NCBI GenBank assembly: GCA_903915535.1
Contig: CAIWTJ010000121.1
Coordinates: forward strand, 1-49,934
Direction: 5' to 3'
DNA length: 49,934 nt
DNA from: Enhydrobacter aerosaccus
GTDB lineage: Bacteria > Pseudomonadota > Alphaproteobacteria > Reyranellales > Reyranellaceae
Shown here: piece after piece, positions 42,020 through 49,934 of the stretch
Layout: every line of letters starts with the position of its first letter
How positions within the stretch are numbered: position 1 is the first letter of the stretch
The notes under the pieces: generated by a model
Told to the model about the DNA's origin: nothing
Databases searched by the model: none
Seen by the model: only the letters and a program-made list of their open reading frames with translations
Made by a program: the position numbers and the translations under genes

Positions 42020-42092
42020 GACGCAGTCAACCCAAGCGGCTCGCGCTTGTAAAGGAGAGGCGCTACGCTCGATTGCACAGGGAGAGACGCGA

Positions 42093-42902
42093 ATGGAACG
42101 GCGCTTCGTCAAAGTCGAGAAGGGGCTCGGAGCCGATGGCCGCATCGCCGTCGTGCGCTTCGACCGCGGCGACAACATCAATGCCCTCAGCCAGCAGGCG
42201 ATGCGCGAGCTGCGCGACGTGCCGCGCGACTTCGAGGACGATCTCGAGACCTCGGTCGTGATCCTGACCGGTTCGGCCAAGGCCTTCTCGGCGGGCTTCG
42301 ACCTCAAGGATCCAGAGAGCCGCTCGCGCGAGGACCTGCCGATCGGCGAGCGCATCCAGCGCCAGCGGCTCGGCCCCAAGATGTGCAAGGCGTGGCAGGA
42401 CATGGATCAGGTGACGATCGCCGCGGTGGAGGGCCATTGCGTCGGCGGCGGTGCCGCGCTGGTGGTGGCGCTCGACTTCCGATTTTGCGGGAAGGGCGCG
42501 CACTTCCGCATTCCTGAGGTCGAGCTCGGCATGAACATGAGCTGGGGCTCGATCCCGCGCATGCTGGCGCTCATGGGACCGGCGCGCACCAAGCAGGCGG
42601 TCATCCTGGCGTCGGACCGCATCGGCGCCGCGGACGCGCTGGATTGGGGCCTGGTCGAGAAGGTCGTCGACGACGGCAAGGTACTGGAAGAGTCGATGGC
42701 CTTTGCCGAGCGCATCGCCAAGCAGCCGCCGATCCCCGTGCGCATGAGCAAGGCGTCGGTGAACCGTCTCGCGCACGCGCTCGACGATCTTGCGGCACAC
42801 ATGGATGCCGACCAGAACGTGCTGACCGGACTGACCGAAGACTACAAGGAAGGGACGACGGCTTTCCGCGAGAAGAGGAAGCCGAAGTTCAAGGGGCGCT
42901 AG
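42093..42902 (+). CDS. Enoyl-CoA hydratase/isomerase (crotonase) family protein
   Basis: The 269-residue crotonase-fold protein has KAFSAGFDLKDPESRS and EGHCVGGGAALVVALDFRFCGKGAHFRIPEVELGM, which form the CoA and oxyanion-hole sites. It is likely to act on enoyl-CoA thioesters, exact substrate unknown. GGGAGAG precedes ATG 42093. Its stop abuts the convergent DUF1289 gene. Confidence 0.9.
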   Translation: MERRFVKVEKGLGADGRIAVVRFDRGDNINALSQQAMRELRDVPRDFEDDLETSVVILTGSAKAFSAGFDLKDPESRSREDLPIGERIQRQRLGPKMCKAWQDMDQVTIAAVEGHCVGGGAALVVALDFRFCGKGAHFRIPEVELGMNMSWGSIPRMLALMGPARTKQAVILASDRIGAADALDWGLVEKVVDDGKVLEESMAFAERIAKQPPIPVRMSKASVNRLAHALDDLAAHMDADQNVLTGLTEDYKEGTTAFREKRKPKFKGR

Positions 42903-42903
42903 G

Positions 42904-43101
42904 TCAGCTGAGCTTGCGGACTTTCAGCTCGCCCACGATCATCTGGCGCTCGGACTCTTCCATCATCTGCCAGCGACCGATCTCGTCGATGGTGCGCTTG
43001 CAGCCGAGGCAGTAGGGACCGCGCGGGTCCATCATGCAGATGCCCTTGCAGGGGGACATCGTGCGCCGCACCTGCGACGCCGGAGGCGTCGGCGCGGCCA
43101 C
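42904..43101 (-). CDS. DUF1289 family small Cys-rich protein
   Basis: The 65-residue protein carries SPCKGICMMDPRGPYCLGCKRTIDEIGRW, the four-Cys pattern (CxxxC and CxxC) of DUF1289. The function is unknown; metal binding is plausible. GTG 43101 lies four bases after the phaR stop and suits an operon; an internal ATG at 43059 would give 51 residues containing the whole domain. The start is therefore uncertain. Confidence 0.82.
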   Translation of the reverse strand: MAAPTPPASQVRRTMSPCKGICMMDPRGPYCLGCKRTIDEIGRWQMMEESERQMIVGELKVRKLS

Positions 43102-43105
43102 GGCG

Positions 43106-43753
43106 TCAGCTTTTCTTGCCGAACTGCGCGAGCTGGTTCTGCAACTCGTCGAGCTTGCGCTTGAGGTCGCCGATCGCTTCCTCGCTCGGCGGTCCGGCCG
43201 GCGGTGCGGCTTCGGCCTTGGGCGCTTCGGCGCCATTGGCGTGCGCGGGAGCGGCACCCGGAACGCCGCCCTGGCCCGCAGCGAACGGGTTGAACAGGCG
43301 CATGGCGTTCTCGAACATCGCCATGTTCTGCTTGCCCATGGACTCGAACTGCTGGAACGGATTGAAGCCGAACGCGTTCTGCATGTACTTGCGCATCTGC
43401 TCCTGATTGCGCGCGAACTGCGTCATCGACATCTCGAGATACTGCGGCACCACGCCCTGCAGGCTGTCGCCGTAGAACGAGATGAGCTGGCGCAGGAACG
43501 GGATCGGCAACAGCGTCTGGCCGCCCTTGCTCTCTTCCTCGAAGATGATCTGCGTCAGCACCGGACGGGTGATGTCCTCGCCCGACTTGGCGTCGTAGAC
43601 CACGAAGTCGGTCTTGGCCTTCACCATCGTCGCCAGATGATCGAGCGTCACATAGGAAGAGGTCGCGGTGTTGTAGAGCCGCCGGTTCGCATACTTCTTG
43701 ATAACCACCGGAGCGGGCTTTGGGCCACCCTCGGGTACTGCCTGATCGGCCAT
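43106..43753 (-). CDS. phaR: Polyhydroxyalkanoate synthesis repressor PhaR
   Basis: The 215-residue PhaR has the N-terminal DNA-binding domain VIKKYANRRLYNTATSSYVTLDHLATMVKAKTDFVVYDAKSGEDITR and the PHB-accumulation domain ITRPVLTQIIFEEE...YGDSLQGVVPQYLEMSM. The C-terminus is Ala/Pro-rich with a final coiled coil (LKRKLDELQNQLAQF). It represses phasin and pha genes and is released by PHA granules. It is divergent from the coiled-coil protein/PHA synthase genes, which it may control. Confidence 0.95.
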   Translation of the reverse strand: MADQAVPEGGPKPAPVVIKKYANRRLYNTATSSYVTLDHLATMVKAKTDFVVYDAKSGEDITRPVLTQIIFEEESKGGQTLLPIPFLRQLISFYGDSLQGVVPQYLEMSMTQFARNQEQMRKYMQNAFGFNPFQQFESMGKQNMAMFENAMRLFNPFAAGQGGVPGAAPAHANGAEAPKAEAAPPAGPPSEEAIGDLKRKLDELQNQLAQFGKKS

Positions 43754-43899
43754 TACGCTTGCGCTCCTCTTCGCCCCCGCGACACGCTAAACGCCCGTTT
43801 ACACACCGTTCGTCACATTAGACCCGATGCCGCAGTGCGACAAGACACGCTTTGCGCCTGCGAACACCCGTTCCTGCAACGATGGTCTATAGTGGGGAC

Positions 43900-44244
43900 A
43901 TGGCTTCCGGAAACGACGATTCCTTCGACGGGCTCGCCAAGCGCTATCTCGATCTGTGGCAGAGCCAGCTTTCCGGCCTCGCCTCGGATCCGGCACTGAC
44001 CGAGCAGATAGCCCGGCTGTTCGCGGCCGCGAATGCGCAGGTTGCGTCTGCAATACAAGCTGCTCAAGGTACCGCGCATGCCGCCAGCTCCCAGAACGGG
44101 TCCCAGGACAGGTCCCAGAGTAGGTCCCCGTCCGCTGCCGCTCCATCTGGGAACGGCGCTGATGACGTTGGCGAGCTCCGAAAGCGCGTGGCGGCTCTCG
44201 AAGCAAGGCTCGCCGAACTCGAAAGCAAGCTCGCCGCTCGCTGA
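43900..44244 (+). CDS. Small coiled-coil protein upstream of PHA synthase (mini-PhaE-like candidate)
   Basis: The 114-residue protein has an amphipathic N-terminal part (FDGLAKRYLDLWQSQLSGLASDPALTEQIARLFAAANAQVASAIQAAQ), a Ser/Gln/Asn-rich linker and a heptad coiled coil at the end (VGELRKRVAALEARLAELESKLAAR). It overlaps the PHA synthase frame by 83 bases. PhaE subunits of class III synthases also end in such heptads, but they are longer. TATAGT at 43888-43893 places a possible start near the ATG itself, so the mRNA may be leaderless. Confidence 0.72.
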   Translation: MASGNDDSFDGLAKRYLDLWQSQLSGLASDPALTEQIARLFAAANAQVASAIQAAQGTAHAASSQNGSQDRSQSRSPSAAAPSGNGADDVGELRKRVAALEARLAELESKLAAR

Positions 44245-45328
44245 GCTGCTGACGGAGATCCCGCCCGACGGCGCCGAGAAGTTCGAAGCCGCGCTTCATC
44301 GCGAGATCGGCCGCCGCCTCGACCGCCTGGCCGAAGGCGTGCTGGCCTATCGCAATCACCCGGTCCATCGCGACCTCGAGAACCCGCCGGCCGTCTGGTG
44401 CGAGGGCGACACGCGGCTGCTCGACTACGGCGCCACGCATCCGGCCGCCCGCAAGCGCCGTGCCCGGGCGGTGCTGGTGGTGCCGTCGTTGATCAATCGC
44501 TGGGAAGTGCTCGACCTCACCGCCGAGAAGAGCCTGCTGCGTGCGATGGCGGCCGAGGGCCTGCGGCCGTACCTCGTCGACTGGGGCACGCCGGACGCCG
44601 ACGAACGCCGCTTCGATACGACGGCCTACGTCCAGCGCCTCGAACGCGCACTCGCCTTCGTGACCAAGCGCGCGCGCCGCGCATCGGCGGTCATGGGCTA
44701 CTGCATGGGCGGTACACTCAGCGTGGCGCTCGCCGCGCGGCAGCCGCGCAAGGTCGCGGGTCTGGCACTGCTGGCGGCGCCGTGGGATTTCCATGCCGAC
44801 AAGACCGGCCACGCCTTCCTGCTGTCGGCCGGACCGATGCTGGCCAAGCTCGCCGACACCGCAGGCGAGTTGCCGGTCGATATCCTGCAGACCTTGTTCT
44901 GGTCGCTCGATCCATGGCTGGCGGTGAAGAAGTTCAGCCGCTTCCTCGGCATGGACCAGAAAGGCGAACACGCGCGCGAGTTCGTGCTGCTGGAGGATTG
45001 GCTGAATGACGGTGCGCCGCTAGCGGGTCCGGTCGCGCGCGAGTGTCTGGTCGGCTGGTACGGCGACAATCTGCCGGGCACGAACAAGTGGGTCGTCGGC
45101 GGCAAACGCATCCTGCCCGCGAAGATCAAGCGGCCGGCGCTGGTGATGATCCCGTCCGGCGATCGCATCGTGCCGCCGCTGTCGGCTGCGGCGCTGGTCG
45201 ATCCCAAGCGCGGCCTGAAGAACGCCACCCGCCTCGACGTGCCGCTCGGCCATATCGGCATGATGATGAGCGGGCGCGCGCGCGAGCTGTGCTGGACGCC
45301 GCTGATCGACTGGCTGAAGGCGCGGTGA
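44162..45328 (+). CDS. PHA synthase-like alpha/beta hydrolase (short, class III-type PhaC)
   Basis: The 388-residue protein has the synthase lipase-like box GYCMGG with nucleophile C181, catalytic Asp in SGDRIVPP (D334) and His in GHIG (H364). LVDWGTPDADER is a PhaC landmark. Size is close to class III PhaC (about 355 residues), well below class I. ATG 44162 lies inside the coiled-coil gene; TTG 44168 is an alternative. It would polymerise hydroxyacyl-CoA into storage polyester, probably with the upstream protein. Confidence 0.82.
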   Translation: MTLASSESAWRLSKQGSPNSKASSPLAELLTEIPPDGAEKFEAALHREIGRRLDRLAEGVLAYRNHPVHRDLENPPAVWCEGDTRLLDYGATHPAARKRRARAVLVVPSLINRWEVLDLTAEKSLLRAMAAEGLRPYLVDWGTPDADERRFDTTAYVQRLERALAFVTKRARRASAVMGYCMGGTLSVALAARQPRKVAGLALLAAPWDFHADKTGHAFLLSAGPMLAKLADTAGELPVDILQTLFWSLDPWLAVKKFSRFLGMDQKGEHAREFVLLEDWLNDGAPLAGPVARECLVGWYGDNLPGTNKWVVGGKRILPAKIKRPALVMIPSGDRIVPPLSAAALVDPKRGLKNATRLDVPLGHIGMMMSGRARELCWTPLIDWLKAR

Positions 45329-46155
45329 TGACGCCGCAGGACAAAGCGTGGCGGTGGGCCGTGCCGGCCATCTGGGCCACGATCCTGACGGTCTCGTGCG
45401 TGACGCAGGCCTACGTCACCGTGGCGGACGATGCGCGCCGTGGCGGCAGCACGCCGTTTGCCGTGTCCTTCGCCATTCAGGCCACCAGCCATCTGGTGAT
45501 CGCCGCCCTCATTCCAATGATCTACTGGATGCAGCGCCGCTTTCCGCTGACGCGCCCGCGCAACCTCGCGGCCCACGGCGTGGCGATCGTGGCCTTCAGC
45601 ATCGTCCACACGCTCGGCATGGGCGCACTCCGCCTGTTGTGGTTCGTGGGCATCCTGGGCGACGCGACCTACCGCTTTCCGATCACGCTCGATCGGCTGG
45701 GTTACGAATTCACCAAAGACATTTTCTCTTATTGCGTGATGAACCTCGGCGTGATGGCTTTTCGGTATCTGCGGGAGCGCGAGGCAAAAAGCGCTCCCGT
45801 TCCTCAACCCGAGCCCACGCCCGAGCGCTTTGCCGTCCGCAAGCGCGGCGGCAGCGAGGTAGTGGTCGAGGTAGCCGACATCGACTGGGTCGAAGCCTCC
45901 GGCAACTACGCGATCCTGCATGTCGCCGGCGAGACCTTCGAGATTCGCTCGTCGTTGGCGAAGCTGGAGGCCGAACTCGATCCCAAGCGCTTCGTGCGGG
46001 TCCACAAGTCACACCTTGTGAACATCGGCCGCGTAGTCGAGGTCGTGCCATGGGTAAGCGGTGACTGGCGCATCCGGCTCCAGGACGGTGCGGAAGTGAA
46101 CCTGAGCCGCCGCTATCGTCAGCGCTTCGAGGCTCTGGCGCCCGTGAAGACGTGA
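45328..46155 (+). CDS. Membrane-bound LytTR-type transcription regulator
   Basis: The 275-residue protein has an N-terminal membrane domain of about four helices (VPAIWATILTVSCVTQAYV, HLVIAALIPMIYWM, AAHGVAIVAFSIVHTLGMGALRLLW, IFSYCVMNLGVMAFRYL). A C-terminal LytTR DNA-binding domain follows (DIDWVEASGNYAILHVAGETFEIRSSLAKLEAEL...FVRVHKSHLVNI). It has no receiver domain, so the membrane part may sense directly. ATG 45328 overlaps the PHA synthase stop as TGATG, so the two are translationally coupled. Confidence 0.88.
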   Translation: MTPQDKAWRWAVPAIWATILTVSCVTQAYVTVADDARRGGSTPFAVSFAIQATSHLVIAALIPMIYWMQRRFPLTRPRNLAAHGVAIVAFSIVHTLGMGALRLLWFVGILGDATYRFPITLDRLGYEFTKDIFSYCVMNLGVMAFRYLREREAKSAPVPQPEPTPERFAVRKRGGSEVVVEVADIDWVEASGNYAILHVAGETFEIRSSLAKLEAELDPKRFVRVHKSHLVNIGRVVEVVPWVSGDWRIRLQDGAEVNLSRRYRQRFEALAPVKT

Positions 46156-46277
46156 CCGGTCGTCCCGTGTCGCGCGCCGGTCATCCCACGGTCATCGCCG
46201 TTCGTCACAATTCGCGCCGGAATCAAGGGCTTGGACGATAGCTGGAAGGGCGACACACTCCAGCACGGGAGACCTCC

Positions 46278-48059
46278 ATGAACCGCCGTCAGCTTCTCAC
46301 GACCGCCGCCTGCCTTCCGTTCCTGTCCGTTCCGGCGCATTCCCAGACGCCGGCTTTCAAGCGCGTCCGGCCCGGCGAGCCAGGCTGGCCCTCGGAGGCC
46401 AAGTGGCAGGAGCTGAACAAGGCCGTCGGTGGTCAGCTCACCGCCGTCCGCTCGCCGCTCGAGGCCTGCAAGGGAGCCGATGTCGCGACCTGCGACGCGA
46501 TCTTCAAGCAGTTCAAGAACCCGTACTTCATCCGCGACAATGTCGCGCTGACCCAAACCACCGGCTGGGCCGAAGCCTGGACGTCGTCGCCCAGCGCCTA
46601 TGCGATCGATGCCCGGAACGCCGCCGACGTGGCCGCGGCCGTCAATTTCGCGCGCGAGAACAAGCTCCGCCTCGTCGTGCGCGGCGGCGGTCACTCCTAC
46701 CAGGGCACGTCGAACGCACCCGACGCGCTGCTGATCCGTACGCGGCCGATGGACTCCATCGAGATGCACGACGCCTTCGTGGCCAAGGGCTGCTCGGACG
46801 CGCCGCAGCCGGCGGTGTCGCTGGGCTCGGGCAACATCTGGCTGAAGGCCTACGCCGCCGTGACCAAGGCCGGACGCTACGTGCAGGGCGGCGGCTGCTG
46901 CACGGTGGGCGTGGCGGGGCTGATCCAAAGCGGCGGCTTCGGCAGCTTCTCGAAGAACTTCGGCATGGCGGCGGCGAGCCTGCTCGAGGCGGAGGTCGTG
47001 ACCGCCGACGGCGAGATCCGCATCGCCAACAACTGCACCAACCGCGATCTCTTTTGGGCGCTTAAAGGGGGCGGTGGCGGCAGCTTCGGGGTCGTGACGC
47101 GGGTCACGCTCAAGACGCATACGCTGCCGAACTTCCTGGGCGGCGTGTTTGGGGCGATCAAGGCAAACTCTGACGGAGCCTTCAAACGATTGATCGCCGA
47201 GTTCATGCGCTTCTATCGGAGCACGCTCTTCAATCCGACCTGGGGAGAGCAGGTGAGATTCCAGCCCGACAACCTTCTCGAGCTCAAGATGGTCTTCCAG
47301 GGCATCGACCAGGCAACCGCACAGGCAACTTGGAAGCCGTTTCTCGACTGGGTCGCGGCGGCGCAGGTGGACTATGCCGTCGTGGCACCGGTGCAGGCGC
47401 TCGCCGCACCGGCCCACTTCTTCTGGGATGCAGCCTTCCTGAAGCAGAACTTGCCCAGCGTGATCCGGCAAGACGACCGGCCGGGCGCGCCTGATGATGC
47501 GGTGTTCTGGGCCGGCAATCTTGGCGAAGCCGGCTGGTACATCCACAACTACGAATCCGTCTGGCTGTCGCAGAATTTACTCTCGGATGAAAAGCGCGAT
47601 GGTCTCGCCGAGGCAATATTTGCGGCGTCCCGGCACCGGGCCTTCGACTTCCATTTCAACAAGGGTCTGGCCGGCGCACCGGCCGAAGCAATTGTGGCGG
47701 GGCTCGACTGCGCCATCCATCCCGCTGCGTGCGATGCGTTTGCGTTGGCCATCACGGCGGCCGGAGGCGCGCCCGCGTTCGCAGGTTTCGCGGGACACGA
47801 GCCTGACGCGGCGCGGGCCAGGCGCGACGCGACTGCCGTCAGCGCGTGTTTGGCCGAACTCGTAAAGGTGGCGCCGGAGGCGCCCGCGTACGTGTCGGAG
47901 TCGAGCTATTTCCAGAAAAATTGGCAGGCTGCCTATTGGGGAAGCAACTACGGTCGTTTGCGCGTCGTGAAGCAGAAGTACGATCCCGACGGGCTATTCT
48001 TCGTCCACAACGGGGTCGGCAGCGACGACTGGAGCCACGACGGCTTCACGAGGCTCTGA
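46278..48059 (+). CDS. Berberine-bridge-type FAD oxidoreductase, Tat-exported (copy 1)
   Basis: The 593-residue VAO/PCMH-fold flavoprotein has bi-covalent FAD sites: H139 in RGGGHSY and a Cys (C207) in GGGCCTVGVAG. The C-terminal BBE segment is NYGRLRVVKQKYDPDGLFFVHNGVGSDDW. MNRRQLLTTAACLPFLSVPAHSQ looks like a twin-arginine signal, fitting export of a folded flavoprotein. Such enzymes oxidise sugars, alkaloids or polyphenols with O2. GGGAGA precedes ATG 46278. A homologue follows after five bases. Confidence 0.9.
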   Translation: MNRRQLLTTAACLPFLSVPAHSQTPAFKRVRPGEPGWPSEAKWQELNKAVGGQLTAVRSPLEACKGADVATCDAIFKQFKNPYFIRDNVALTQTTGWAEAWTSSPSAYAIDARNAADVAAAVNFARENKLRLVVRGGGHSYQGTSNAPDALLIRTRPMDSIEMHDAFVAKGCSDAPQPAVSLGSGNIWLKAYAAVTKAGRYVQGGGCCTVGVAGLIQSGGFGSFSKNFGMAAASLLEAEVVTADGEIRIANNCTNRDLFWALKGGGGGSFGVVTRVTLKTHTLPNFLGGVFGAIKANSDGAFKRLIAEFMRFYRSTLFNPTWGEQVRFQPDNLLELKMVFQGIDQATAQATWKPFLDWVAAAQVDYAVVAPVQALAAPAHFFWDAAFLKQNLPSVIRQDDRPGAPDDAVFWAGNLGEAGWYIHNYESVWLSQNLLSDEKRDGLAEAIFAASRHRAFDFHFNKGLAGAPAEAIVAGLDCAIHPAACDAFALAITAAGGAPAFAGFAGHEPDAARARRDATAVSACLAELVKVAPEAPAYVSESSYFQKNWQAAYWGSNYGRLRVVKQKYDPDGLFFVHNGVGSDDWSHDGFTRL

Positions 48060-48064
48060 GCGCC

Positions 48065-49840
48065 ATGAAAAGAAGATCGCTCCTCGGGGCGGCCCTCGCG
48101 CTCCCCTTCGTCGCGCGCGCGAACGCCGCGCCGTTCACCCGCGTGCGTCCCACCGAACCGGGATGGCCTTCCGACGGGGCCTGGCAGTCACTTGACCGCG
48201 CGATCGGCGGACGCCTGATGAAAGGCCGGTCGGCCCTCGATGTCTGCCGCACCGAACCGGCGGGAGCGTCCTGCGCCTCGGTCTTCAAGGGGCTGAAGAA
48301 CCCGTACTTCATCGGTGACGACCCTGGCCTCAGCCAGACCACGGGTTGGGTCGATGCCTGGACGTCGCAGCCCAGCGCCTATGTCGTGGCGGCGCGCACG
48401 GCGGCCGACATCGCCGCCGCCGTCAACTTCGCGCGTGACAACCGGCTGCGCCTTGTCGTCCGGGGCGGCGGGCATTCCTATCTCGGCACGTCCAACTCGC
48501 CCGACTCGCTGATGGTGTGGACGCACGCGATGAACGATATCGTGCTGCACGACTCCTTCGTGCCTCGCGGATGCAGGGACGGACAGCCGGCGGTGTCGGT
48601 GGGCGCGGGCGCGCTCTGGATGCAGACCTACAACAAGGTGACAACGCAGGGCGGACGCTACGTCCAGGGCGGCGGCTGCGGCACGGTCGGCGTCGCGGGC
48701 CTCGTGCAGGGCGGCGGCTTCGGCAGCTACTCGAAGAATTACGGACTTGCCGCGGCGAGCCTGCTGGAAGCAGAGATTGTCACCGCCGACGGCACGGTGC
48801 GCATCGCCAATGCGTGCACCCATCCCGATCTTTTCTGGGCGCTGAAGGGCGGAGGCGGCGGGACGTTCGGTGTCGTGACGCGGGTCACGCTCGCCACGCA
48901 CGAGCTGCCGTCGTTCTTCGGGGGCATCGCCGTCACGATCGAGGCCGGATCGGATGCAGCCTTCCGCGCGCTGGTCGATCGCTTCGTCGCCTTCTACGCG
49001 GAGAAGCTCGCGAACCGTCACTGGGGCGAGATCGCCAACGTGCGGCCGGGCCGGCAGCTCGACATCCAGATGTCCTGCCAGGGCCTCAGCCTCGAAGAGA
49101 TCGGCGCACTCTGGCAACCGTTCCTCGACCGCATCGAGGCCATGCCGGACATCGTCTTTGTCGAGAAGCCCCGGATGCGCGTTGCGCCATCGCGGCATCG
49201 CTGGGACCCGGATTTCCTCCGCACCTTTGCCCCGGGCGCGGTCCGCACCGACGACCGTCCTGGCGCCTCGAGCGACAACATCTACTGGACGGCCAACGTG
49301 AGCGAGGCGGGTCACTTCATCCATAGTTTCGAATCGGCATGGTTGCCCGCGTCGCTTCTGCTGGAGCAGCGGCGGGCCGATCTCGTCGCTGCGCTGGTGG
49401 CCGCCGCGCGTCACTCGACGGTCGAGATTCATTTCCAGAAGGGCCTGTCGGGCGGCGCGCCCGAGGCCATCGCAGCGGCCCGCGAAACCGCCATGAACCC
49501 GGCGGTGATCGATGCCTTTGCGCTGGCGATCGTGGCCAGCGAAGGGCCACCGGCCTATCCGGGACTGCGCCGCCACGAGCCCGACCTGGGCGAAGCTCGC
49601 CGCAACGCCGCGAAGGTGCGCGACGCCATGGGCGAGCTGCGGAAACTGGTCCCCGACGCCGGCGCCTACGTGGCGGAGTCGAGCTATTTTCAGCCCGACT
49701 GGCAGACTGCCTATTGGGGAAGCAACTACGGCCGTCTGCGCGTGGTGAAGCAGAAATACGACCCCGACGGGCTGTTCTTCGTCCATCACGGCATCGGCAG
49801 CGACGACTGGAGCCCCGACGGCTTCACCCGCCGTGCCTAG
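48065..49840 (+). CDS. Berberine-bridge-type FAD oxidoreductase, Tat-exported (copy 2)
   Basis: The 591-residue paralogue is colinear with copy 1: H137 in RGGGHSY, C205 in GGGCGTVGVAG and the same C-terminal NYGRLRVVKQKYDPDGLFFVHHGIGSDDW. The signal MKRRSLLGAALALPFVARANA has twin Arg. The region around residues 330-400 differs more, which may alter substrate choice. It lies five bases after copy 1 and is surely co-transcribed. ATG 48065 has little Shine-Dalgarno, consistent with coupling. Confidence 0.9.
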   Translation: MKRRSLLGAALALPFVARANAAPFTRVRPTEPGWPSDGAWQSLDRAIGGRLMKGRSALDVCRTEPAGASCASVFKGLKNPYFIGDDPGLSQTTGWVDAWTSQPSAYVVAARTAADIAAAVNFARDNRLRLVVRGGGHSYLGTSNSPDSLMVWTHAMNDIVLHDSFVPRGCRDGQPAVSVGAGALWMQTYNKVTTQGGRYVQGGGCGTVGVAGLVQGGGFGSYSKNYGLAAASLLEAEIVTADGTVRIANACTHPDLFWALKGGGGGTFGVVTRVTLATHELPSFFGGIAVTIEAGSDAAFRALVDRFVAFYAEKLANRHWGEIANVRPGRQLDIQMSCQGLSLEEIGALWQPFLDRIEAMPDIVFVEKPRMRVAPSRHRWDPDFLRTFAPGAVRTDDRPGASSDNIYWTANVSEAGHFIHSFESAWLPASLLLEQRRADLVAALVAAARHSTVEIHFQKGLSGGAPEAIAAARETAMNPAVIDAFALAIVASEGPPAYPGLRRHEPDLGEARRNAAKVRDAMGELRKLVPDAGAYVAESSYFQPDWQTAYWGSNYGRLRVVKQKYDPDGLFFVHHGIGSDDWSPDGFTRRA

Positions 49841-49914
49841 CTTCCTTGCAGGGGATGGCGGCGCGTCTATAACATCCCCATCTTGAGGTTGCAGGGCCTG
49901 TTAGGAGAAGTTCA

Positions 49915-49934
49915 ATGGCATCCGATATCGTCAT
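49915..49934 (+). CDS. Start of an unidentified gene (truncated by window end)
   Basis: Only MASDIV and part of the next codon are present. TTAGGAGAAG gives a good Shine-Dalgarno, and TATAAC (49868-49873) could be its -10 box. Too little is visible to name a product. Confidence 0.6.

Noticed and set aside
43754..43899. PhaR operator of the TGC-rich type between phaR and the coiled-coil gene
   Set aside because: Several TGC/GCA trinucleotides occur, but no clear CTGC-N3-4-GCAG palindrome could be placed; in this GC content it is not convincing.

Overview
The window is chromosomal DNA from a GC-rich Alphaproteobacterium. The evidence is the PhaR repressor type, DUF1150, DUF1289 and DUF971 proteins, the sdhCDAB gene order with a CitE-like/MaoC-like gene pair beside it, AapJ-type and Bug-type solute receptors, and short Rnd-like exonucleases. 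The mix of CaiB-type CoA-transferases, many orphan solute-binding proteins and dispersed palindromic repeats suggests a metabolically versatile soil or water bacterium, perhaps Reyranella-like or related to Rhodospirillales/Bradyrhizobiaceae. The genus is a guess. There is no phage, IS element, CRISPR array or rRNA. Coding density is very high, and many adjacent genes overlap by a GTGA or ATGA tetranucleotide.

Layout. 1-3.7 kb: tRNA-Leu(CAG), an Rnd-like exonuclease, rpoN with a consensus sigma-54 promoter directly in front of it, ptsN, then on the minus strand a DUF1150 protein and an Hsp20 chaperone. The Hsp20 gene has a sigma-32-like promoter and a ROSE-like leader. 3.9-10.4 kb: a heparinase II/III-like protein, then trpS and the pqiABC envelope lipid-transport operon on the minus strand. 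10.7-15.3 kb: two tandem 596-residue Tat-exported oligopeptide-type binding proteins and an aspartoacylase-like M14 enzyme. 15.3-22.7 kb (minus): murJ, then a run of seven genes (DUF962, secreted DUF255 thioredoxin-like protein, CnoX/YbbN, LON domain, Trm112, DUF971, FAD monooxygenase). A probable unannotated plus-strand small RNA with an intrinsic terminator lies in the murJ/monooxygenase gap.

22.8-32 kb: a DUF1194 protein, two coupled CaiB-type CoA-transferases divergent from a Bug receptor, asd, a TPR/glycosyltransferase-like protein, a RutE-like nitroreductase, a LysE exporter and a pyridoxal kinase. 31.9-37.6 kb: a CitE-like CoA-ester lyase, a MaoC-type hydratase (mesaconyl-CoA hydratase-like) and sdhCDAB. 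The 394-bp gap before sdhC carries an unusual set of dyads. 37.7-40.4 kb: a perfect FNR/FixK box, an AapJ-like receptor, a 42-residue membrane peptide, a small cytochrome c and a second AapJ-like receptor. 40.4-49.9 kb: a serine hydrolase, an enoyl-CoA hydratase, DUF1289 and phaR divergent from a coiled-coil protein, a short PHA synthase and a membrane LytTR regulator, then two tandem Tat-exported berberine-bridge-type flavoproteins and the first bases of another gene.

Themes that tie the window together are nitrogen and carbon status (RpoN, PtsN, PHA storage), nutrient scavenging by receptors that lack local permeases, central carbon oxidation (CoA-ester lyase, hydratase and SDH), and envelope or redox maintenance. 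The items most worth following are the small RNA candidate, the FNR-box/AapJ-like/micropeptide/cytochrome cluster, the dyad array before sdhC, and the sigma-54-like sites at rpoN and at both tandem receptors.
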